DNA from: Eutreptiella sp. 'Long Island Sound 2002'
Taxonomy: Eukaryota; Euglenozoa; Euglenophyceae; Eutreptiales; Eutreptiaceae
Length of the DNA stretch: 64,000 nt
Direction: 5' to 3'
Assembly: GCA_964036045.1 (NCBI GenBank)
Contig: OZ038394.1
Span: 2,335,379-2,399,378, forward strand
Translations under genes and position numbers: made by a program
The notes under the pieces: generated by a model
Seen by the model: the letters and a program-made list of their open reading frames with translations, nothing else
Databases searched by the model: none
Told to the model about the DNA's origin: nothing
In this document: positions 57,190-64,000 of the stretch, piece by piece
Layout: each line of letters starts with the position of its first letter
Numbering within the stretch: position 1 is the stretch's first letter

Positions 57190-60100
57190 TTACGTGCTGC
57201 TCTGGAAGCTCCGCCGCGTCGTTCGGGACCGGGCCATCTGCCTCAGGGTTGCGGTGGGCGAGTTCCTCTGCGCCTCCATGTCAATGACCTGGAACGCCTC
57301 GCAGAACTCCTTGAAGTCAATGGTGCCATCGCCGTTCTCGTCCAAGTGCTTGACCAGGGACTCGATGTCCTGGTCACTGAGCTGGAAATTCCCGTCCATC
57401 AGCATATTCAGGGTCACCATGCCCTCCTGGAACTCCATTGTCGTCAGGGACCCATCCCCGTCCATGTCCAGCAGGAAGAAGGCCCTCTCCAGCCCAATGC
57501 GGTACCTGAAAGGGCGTGCGGAGGGGCGCGGGATGCCCAACCAGAGTGCTTTTGTTTGGGTGCTGCTTATACTGGACCCTTGTTTCTATTTATGTGTGTG
57601 TGGGGGGGGGGGTTACCCGGTCAAGACTTCCAGCATTACGCACTGCTGCCATGATGCATGGACACCCCTGAGGCATGGTGTGGACTGCAGAGATGGCGGA
57701 CTGTAGGACTGTAGGGCTGCGGATCGAAGGGGCTGCGGTACCATCCAACACGCAAAGAGCGACGGGTGGAGGATTAGACAAGGCAGGTATCTCGGGCGAC
57801 TTGGGCTTCTTGCAGAGTTGCAGAACATCACGTTGGCACCCATGAAATTGGGGTGAGGGGTTCGGGAAATGCAGGGAACACAACGTCGTCCCCAGCCACG
57901 CAATGGCGTCGCACGGCACAAAGCAAAGCCGTGGCTTGGAGATTGTAACGCCGGAATGGCGCCCATGCACGCCATGCCACCCCGGACCACATCCACGGCA
58001 GGGCAGCGCTCTGCGAGTGCTCGGTAGCTGCCAAGAGCACACACATCACCAGCCCCATCTCCAGCGCCACCGCCGTCCCCGCACGTCTGCACAAGCCGGC
58101 AGCTTGGGCCCAGGGGTGCACTCGCCGCAACACAATGCAGAACCACAGGGGCCCAGACCAACAGGACCACAGCGACGGGCAGCCGTAGGCCTTTCGGTTC
58201 GGCCGCCAAAATACAGGCCCCCGTTGACATTTACGCCAAGACCCCTGGGAACCCCGTTCCGGACTCGAAACTTTCGTGGGCGCCACAAAGTGACGAGAGC
58301 CTCAGTGCAATCCCGTCGACGTTGGGGATTTTGGGGGCCAGGCCTTCAATTATGGCCACGTTGACCCTTGTCCCAGCCTCAGGCCTCAGCCCAACAGCCA
58401 TATCAAATTGCGGTATTACGGTGTGTGTGGTGGGGGGGGGGGGGCTGAGAAAGGGGCTCCGAGGTCCATCCATTTGGCGTTCTGGGGGCCTTCTGGATTT
58501 TGAGTTTTCCGCTGATTTGGTTTTATGATGGCCATTTATGGGCCCGAATGGTACGGACGGCGGTGAGAGGAAACATCGGGTGGTTGGAGGATGACTGAGG
58601 GCCGCTGCATTAGGACTCAGGCGGTCCAGAGGCTCCGCCTCCAGACAACAACAAGAAGAAAAAAGGGGCGTGCCCTTTCGGACGCACAGCATGACTGCCA
58701 ACATGTTGTGGGGCCACACCTAGGGAAGTATTAGAAGGGGGGGGGCAGGGGGGGGTGATGGGACCCAAAAGTTTACCAAAAATGGACCGACAAAATTTTC
58801 CCAATGGTAAATTTCGTTTTTTCCCACTATGGTCACTTTGGTCTGGGGGGGGTGGGGGGGGATCAGGGGGGTACTCCCCCCTCCATCCACGGTGTACGGC
58901 CATTGTAATACTTCCCTGCCCATACCTCATCAAGCTCTGGCAAACATGCTCCATGATCTTCTCCCCGTGTTCTTTGGGCTTCGCAAATGCGTCCACAAAC
59001 TCCATGAAATCAATGTCCCCGGATCCGTTGCTGTCCAGTGAGCGCGCGATCTCCATCAGTTCATCATCCGTGATACTGCCTTTGGCGCCGCTCTCTACGA
59101 GCAGTTCCTTCGCGAAGCCAACGAACTCGTCGTAATCCACTTTGCCATCGCCAGAGGAATCGAACTTCTCGAAAATGGTCACCAAGCGGTCGCCTTTGAG
59201 GTGCAGCATCATCCCAAATTTTTGCATCGCTTCGGATCCTTTGTGCGCATCGGCAGTGTCGCCTTCGTACTTGCACTGGAGGCTCTCGATAAAAGCGTGC
59301 ACATCCACCTCTCCTTTGCCATTCTTCTCCAAGTCGTAGGTGAGCTCATGGACCTGTGCCAACGTGGGTTTGATATCGATCTTGGCCAGGACTTGCATCA
59401 ATTCCTCTTCATCCATGAACCCGCTGCCGTCCGGATCAAACAACTTCATGGTGTCTTTCAAAGACAAGTTCAAAGACACGATTTTCTCGATCAGCAGGTT
59501 TTTGATGCCAGCAGCCCAATCCTCCAACATGCCGCCAACCTGAATCTGGTAACGATCCAGGAAAGCCTGAGAGAAGAAGCGCAAGAATGGACGAGCTGCA
59601 CTGTGCGTTGTTCGCGACGTGAGGCATAGATTTTTTGTTCGCATTCAGCTGGAAGATGGGTGCCGCGCAGAGCGCGCAGGGTGGCTGGGGCGATACAACA
59701 GAGGGCTGTGCAAAATGGGCGGGGTGCGCACCGTGGCAGTGTCGTTCAGCCGGGGACTGGGAGGTGCTGGACGGGGCTGTTGGCTGACAAACCGTCCTCT
59801 GATACTTCGGAACAAGGCGGTTCGAGGCAGCATTGGGAACAAACGCCGGCATCCGACGCCCCAGGCAGCTGGAGCGTGTTTTGGGGCAGGGAACCCAGGT
59901 CCTTGCACGACTGGGGCCCCCCTTCGCCTGGTTGTGCTCGGGAGTCGTGCAAGGACCTAAGAGCCCAGGGACAACCTTAATGTCAATCAGACCCTGAAGG
60001 GGACCCTGATGGTGGTGGTGGTGGTGGCGATGATGAGCATGAGAATGAGGATGAAGATGACTCTGATGAGCTTGAGGATGCCGCTGATGCATTCGGAAAT

Positions 60101-63100
60101 TCGTAAGACACTCACTCTGGAGTCCCCAAACAGGCCTTGGAAGTCTCCCACCCCGGAGTCTCCAAGTCTTTTTTGGGCCACGGAAAAATGGGAAAAATGG
60201 GAAAAATGGGGGAAAATGGGGAAAAATGGGGGAAAATGGGGAAAAACGGGGGAAAACGGGGAAAAACGGGGGAAAACGGGGGGGAAATGGGGGGAAATGC
60301 GGAGGTATGGCATGCCAGAGCACGCTTGCTCGCCACTGTTACTTCTTTGACGACACACATGATTGCAACACAAGCATTCAGTAGGCGGTGCATTCAAAGC
60401 GAAGAATCGTTTTGCCATCTCGTGTACCACTCACAATTTGTACTTGCTCATGGTGGTGGAACTACACCATTGAAACAAAAGGAGACATAGGCCTTGTGTG
60501 TTCCCTCCGCCATACTCTGTTGCTTGTCGGAACGAACACGCTTCCAAACTGAAAACGAGCGTTCTACATCACAAGAAGTGTGGGGAATGGCCAGGATGGA
60601 CCGTGCAATGCGGTACATTGTGGGTAGGCGCACAGCCATGCCTTCCCACCACTGTAGCACGTCAAATTGTGGGGTGGAGGGTGTAACGGAATCACGATAC
60701 ACTTTCCATTCCCCATTTTCAAGCAATGTCTGTTGAACCTGGGTAGAGAAGATGAGAGGGAACGCTGCAATTTCACCAGGCAGAGCGGCCATTTGTGTTG
60801 CGTCCAAAATTCTGGCCTGCTTGGCAAGCTCCATGTGCTTGCCGACATATTTCCATAGCTTGTCCCGGGCAGCGGCCAGGACCTCAAGGAGGCGTGCACG
60901 CATTGTGTTAGCATGGTACAATGCACTACCATTCTGCTTCTTGCGCTGCAAACGTTTCTCCGTCAAGGGACGAAGCTGTTTGCTGTCGAGAATCTGTTGC
61001 AGGGTGCAATGCAATTTATGGAACCTATTAAACACACGATGCATAGTTGGCTTTGGGCGGCGCAAGTCCCCATTTCCACAGAAAGTGGACGCCACAGATA
61101 CCTGAACCTTGTCAAGCAGGTCAAACACTTCATGGGCATGCTCCACAACAAAGAGCAACAACAACCGCAAATCTGCTGCGTGTGTGAAAAATCTGAAGCA
61201 GAGGTGGAATGGTACAAAAGAACCAAAAGCAAAACCAAAGGACAACATTATCAAAATGGCTGGAAAAATGGATGGAAAAATGGATGAAAAACGGGACGTT
61301 CGGAGAAAAACGGTGGAAAAATGGTCGGAAAAATGGCAGAAAAACGGCACTTTTCTTTACAAAAATTCAGTCTCCGGTCTCCGGAGTGGAAAAATGGGGG
61401 AAAATTGAGGTCTCCGGGGGTCTCCGGAAAATTGGAGACTTCATAGGGTTGCCCAAAGAAAAATGTGGATGCCCCTTGGGGAAGCACCGGCGAGGAGCGT
61501 TCAAGGGAACCCAACCATCCCTGCTCCTATGATGACCCAACTACTGGTCGTGGGGGTTTCATGCAACATGTGTACAAAAAAATGGTTGCCAAAGAGCAGA
61601 AAGATTTTCCTTCAGTTCTACAGTTCCAACTTTTAGCTGCTTTGGAACAAAGGGGCGGTTGGACTTTAGGTAAATTACCTCCTTCCCACAAAATGTCGCT
61701 TCTATATTGCGTCTGCATAAAGATGTGATCTCCTGGTTGGTACATCTTTGTTGATGCTTGATCCTTGGGATGAACACAACGCAAACAACCACAAATGAAT
61801 TTCAAATGACGGTCTACATCCAGTCAATTGGGAGGATTCCACATGCACCCACCCACCCACCCACACACACACACCCACACACACACCCACACACCCACCC
61901 ACACACACACACACACATCCAAAAAGCCTCTGATGGCTACACCAAAATAGATGCCAACAAAGCACAGTCCCTTCGAGTAGTGTGGCTGCATCAGCAAGGT
62001 GTGTGTTGGGGGGGGGCTGAGAAGCCAGCTGATGGGTATTTCTGAGAGCGAGATTCCCACGCCACGAGGAAACACTTGCACATGGCCCATTGGACATTGT
62101 GGTGGTCAAAGAGGCTTCATTGGAAATCGATGTATGCGGGCTAGGGGGTCTGGCAGCCACGCGGAAAGAGCATTTATGGGTCTGAGTGTGCTCCTGGCAA
62201 CATGCTATCACAGAAGTGGTGTCAACGTCACTCCACTGGACCGAGCACAAAGCAGCAAAGCGTACGACAAGCACATCCCGCCACTATTGGACAGTGCTCA
62301 GTGTGCGGCGCGGCGATGAGTTAACAGCATCCGTGTATGTGTCGCAATTCGTCCTTGGGAGGCCGGGGAGGCAACAACAACTGTCTCCAAGTATGTGATC
62401 TGCGCATGCTCATGATCAACAGGTGTCTGTCCCGGGGGCGCGTGCATGCCAGATGTGCACATGGGTGGCCCAGAAAGTGAGGGACTTCAGCGGCCAACAC
62501 CCTGGTACCATACAGACAGGGCGGTCCTTAACAAAGAAAAAAAAAGGAGTGTTCCTGAACGCAGGTTTCCCAAAAATGCCCACGGGCACACCATGTGTTG
62601 GCGGTTGGCGGTTGGCGGTTGGCGACTGGCGACTGGCGGTTGATGGCGGTTGGTGGCGGTTGATGGTGGTTGGCGGCAGTTGGTGGCGGTCACCTGGGCC
62701 ATCGGGGGAGAATGGGTCCAAAATAGCCCACTTTTCGCACAGCGCGCGGACAGCGCACAATGCGCCCCCCATTACCACGACAATGCCGTGCCCATGCCTT
62801 GGACCACCGGGACGCGTCTGTGGAGCCGTTTCCCAAATCCGGCCATCCCGGCCCACAAAAGTTGCTGATTCTGTATCCCTGTCAAGCCATCGAAAGCGAA
62901 GCCTGGACCACCAGTCAGCAAGGCACCACGCGAGCCAACGCGAGCCCCAGCCCTATTTGTACCTCCCGAAGGGATTGTGTAGTCCTATCAGAAACTGATG
63001 CCCAGTTCCACGCAATGCGGAGGTTGGCTACAACGGTTGCCCTGACTGTACACCTCGCAAACCCACGCAATGCCACATGTGCAGCAAATCATTGCGTTTT

Positions 63101-63635
63101 GATGCCGGAAAGTGGCATGCTGCTCCTGAACAGGGCACAGCTGTGCACGGACCTGATAATCGATGAGGCCGTCTTCATCCATCTCCGCAAGCTCTGACTG
63201 ATGGTCATACCAATCCAAGTCCATGCCCACGACCTCGCACAATCCCTTGGCCCACACTTCCCGCGAGATCAACTTGCTGCCCTTCGACGCGGTCCCCTGA
63301 TACCACATCCGCAGCTCCTTCTTCTTGCGCATGAGCACGCTCCTCAGGCAGGGCAACGACTCTTCGAAATGCATCTGCCGGGCCTTGGCCATCGCGTTCT
63401 CGGCGTGCGCCACAGAGTCTGTGACGCCCCGCTCTATGTCATTCTGCAGCTCCGTCAGGAGCGGGGCGAAGTGCTCGATGGGCTCAAGGGACATGTCAGG
63501 GGTGATGATGGCCACTGCCCCCACGTTGCCGGTCTTGCCGCAGTAGTTACTGGCGCTGAACACCGTCGCCATGCGGCCTTCGTGCTGCAGCTTGTACCCC
63601 CTGCCCGACTCTGGCAGCTCATGGGAACGTATGAC
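57190..63635 (-). CDS. PPEF/RdgC-type Ser/Thr phosphatase with seven EF-hands (3' part)
   Basis: Three exons: A 63635-63153, B 59566-58926, C 57505-57190 (stop TAA). Acceptors are CCCCTTCAG, TTCTCTCAG and CTTTCAG; donors are CAG|GTCCGT and GAG|GTATGG. Phases agree, and the A/B junction completes an EF-hand loop. Exon A starts with the C-terminal PPP phosphatase signature (VIRSHE, GYKLQHEGRMATVFSASNYCG, GNVGAV), then a linker and a degenerate EF-hand as in PPEF/RdgC. Seven further loops follow: two degenerate and five canonical (DPDGSGFMDEEE, DSSGDGKVDYDE, DSNGSGDIDFME, DMDGDGSLTTME, DENGDGTIDFKE). It is a calcium-regulated dephosphorylation enzyme. The catalytic N-terminal exons lie beyond base 64000. 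Family members usually carry fewer EF-hands. Confidence 0.85.
58721..58918. mobile_element. hAT-like MITE in the phosphatase intron, inserted at the splice donor
   Basis: TIRs TAGGGAAGTATTA (58721-58733) and the inverse of CAGGGAAGTATTA (58906-58918). The flanks GCCACACC (58713-58720) and CCCATACC (58919-58926) agree at 6 of 8 bases. On the minus strand the right flank reads GGTATGGG: the last base of exon B and the GT donor. The interior carries the dispersed repeat also seen at 45795-45945, between G runs. Confidence 0.62.
59897..59958. repeat. Perfect 16-bp inverted repeat (hairpin)
   Basis: AGGTCCTTGCACGACT at 59897-59912 pairs perfectly with 59943-59958 across a 30-base loop. It lies within intron A/B of the phosphatase gene, between exon B and the hAT remnant. 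CAGGGA flanks it on both sides (59887, 59965). Confidence 0.8.
60176..60300 (+). repeat. GGAAAAATGGG/GGGGAAAACG tandem array
   Basis: Repeats of (G)GGAAAAATGG and GGGGAAAAACGG run for ~120 bp. A looser array of the same GGAAAAATGG motif lies at ~61258-61400, on the other side of the hAT transposase fragment and in the same orientation. Confidence 0.85.
60448..61190 (-). pseudogene. hAT transposase, C-terminal fragment
   Basis: About 245 codons encode the end of a hAT transposase. The dimerisation region is clear near 60660-60545: VLQWWEGMAVRLPTMYRIAR, then SILAIPHTSCDVERSFS. The N-terminal zinc finger and most of the catalytic core are absent. The frame runs on upstream into low-complexity repeat sequence that is unlikely to be coding. 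Opposite to nothing: it is on the same strand as the host gene whose intron contains it. Confidence 0.75.
61844..61920 (+). repeat. ACCC/AC microsatellite
   Basis: (ACCC)n grading into (AC)n, about 75 bp, within phosphatase intron A/B. Confidence 0.9.
62598..62692 (+). repeat. GGCGGTT minisatellite
   Basis: Tandem GGCGGTT/GGCGACT/GATGGCGGTT units, 7-10 bp, over about 95 bp in phosphatase intron A/B. Confidence 0.88.
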
Positions 63636-64000
63636 CTGAAGGGGCATGCGCCAGCCAAGGGTAGACTTATGGACTGATGCAAAGGCTTAGAGGTCATTTG
63701 GGGGGTGGGTGGGCGGCCTCAATGGTGTTCCTGACGCCTCTAAACACTGGCCAGCCATGTGTATCGACTGGTGGGCGTGAGCCTGCACATGCAGCGACCA
63801 CCCACCCCAGGCCAGGGCAACAACATTTCTGATCTGTGTCTTCTGTGGTGGACCTGGGCAGTCCTGGGGTCCACCCCAGCCTCAGTGGTAGATTCCCCAT
63901 GTGTGTGAGTCGTCCAGGAGTCCCCCCGTCGCCTTATTGCCGAACAGCGCAAGGCAGTCAGGTGGCTTGCAGGGCTCACAAGCCACAGAAGCTGCCGGAA
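63636..64000 (-). other. Intron of the phosphatase gene running off the window
   Basis: The sequence upstream of acceptor CCCCTTCAG shows no phosphatase catalytic motif in any frame. The preceding exon is therefore outside the window. Confidence 0.55.

Larger units (their letters stand above)
60131..61451 (-). mobile_element. hAT transposon remnant in the phosphatase intron
   Basis: Contains a hAT transposase C-terminal fragment. Candidate termini are CAGGCCTTGGAAGTCTCC (60131-60148) and, at 61434-61451, the inverse of CAACCCTATGAAGTCTCC (12/18 identical). Both are directly flanked by CCCAAA (60125-60130 and 61452-61457). Subterminal GGTCTCCGG and GGAAAAATGG repeats lie at both ends. The duplication is shorter than the 8 bp expected for hAT, so the boundaries are provisional. 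Confidence 0.5.

Noticed and set aside
62988-63152. Coding continuation of phosphatase exon A to 62988
   Set aside because: The frame stays open, but the EF-hand loop is completed only by splicing from the donor at 63152 to exon B.

Overview
This window comes from a nuclear genome of a eukaryote, most likely a microbial eukaryote such as an alga. The lineage is not fixed by the sequence. The eukaryotic assignment rests on GT-AG spliced genes, three Ty3/gypsy-type LTR retrotransposons with chromodomains, hAT- and Mutator-like DNA transposons, tRNA-like repeats and long intergenic G/C homopolymer runs. No bacterial features (operons, Shine-Dalgarno sites, CRISPR) are present. About 44 kb of the 64 kb is transposon sequence. 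Only two host protein genes can be supported with confidence, both on the minus strand.

Positions 7-13194 hold element A, a full-length Ty3/gypsy retrotransposon with unusually long (~2.36 kb) LTRs that are ~98.7% identical. Gag, protease plus a methyltransferase-like domain, and RT-RNase H-integrase-chromodomain lie in one frame, separated only by two in-frame stop codons. Element A carries a 4-bp target duplication (CTGA). It is inserted in the 5' part of a second, decayed element B (13195 to about 21.5 kb), whose own 5' end lies outside the window.

Positions 23392-40749 are a nested stack. The outermost layer is a Mutator-like DNA transposon with ~157-bp inverted repeats and a perfect 9-bp target duplication. 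Inside it lies an inverted-repeat pair that may mark another DNA element. Inside that is a minus-strand protein-coding exon interrupted by element C, a third Ty3/gypsy retrotransposon (26140-36446) with 287-bp LTRs and a GGGA duplication. Removing element C restores the reading frame of the interrupted exon. Element C carries two extra open reading frames after pol, of unknown function, and its whole length is strikingly rich in the tetranucleotide TCGA.

The right part (40.8-64 kb) is host territory. A secreted clan GH-A glycoside hydrolase is encoded in two exons (49753-48407 and 46558-46202). The 3' portion of a PPEF/RdgC-type protein phosphatase, with seven recognisable EF-hand loops, is encoded in three exons (63635-63153, 59566-58926, 57505-57190). 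Both genes have an intron that begins with a hAT-like element, and in both the element's 8-bp target duplication contains the splice donor itself. Other hAT-like elements lie at 54425-54676 and 60131-61451, the latter with a transposase remnant. The rest is intergenic or intronic sequence with simple repeats.
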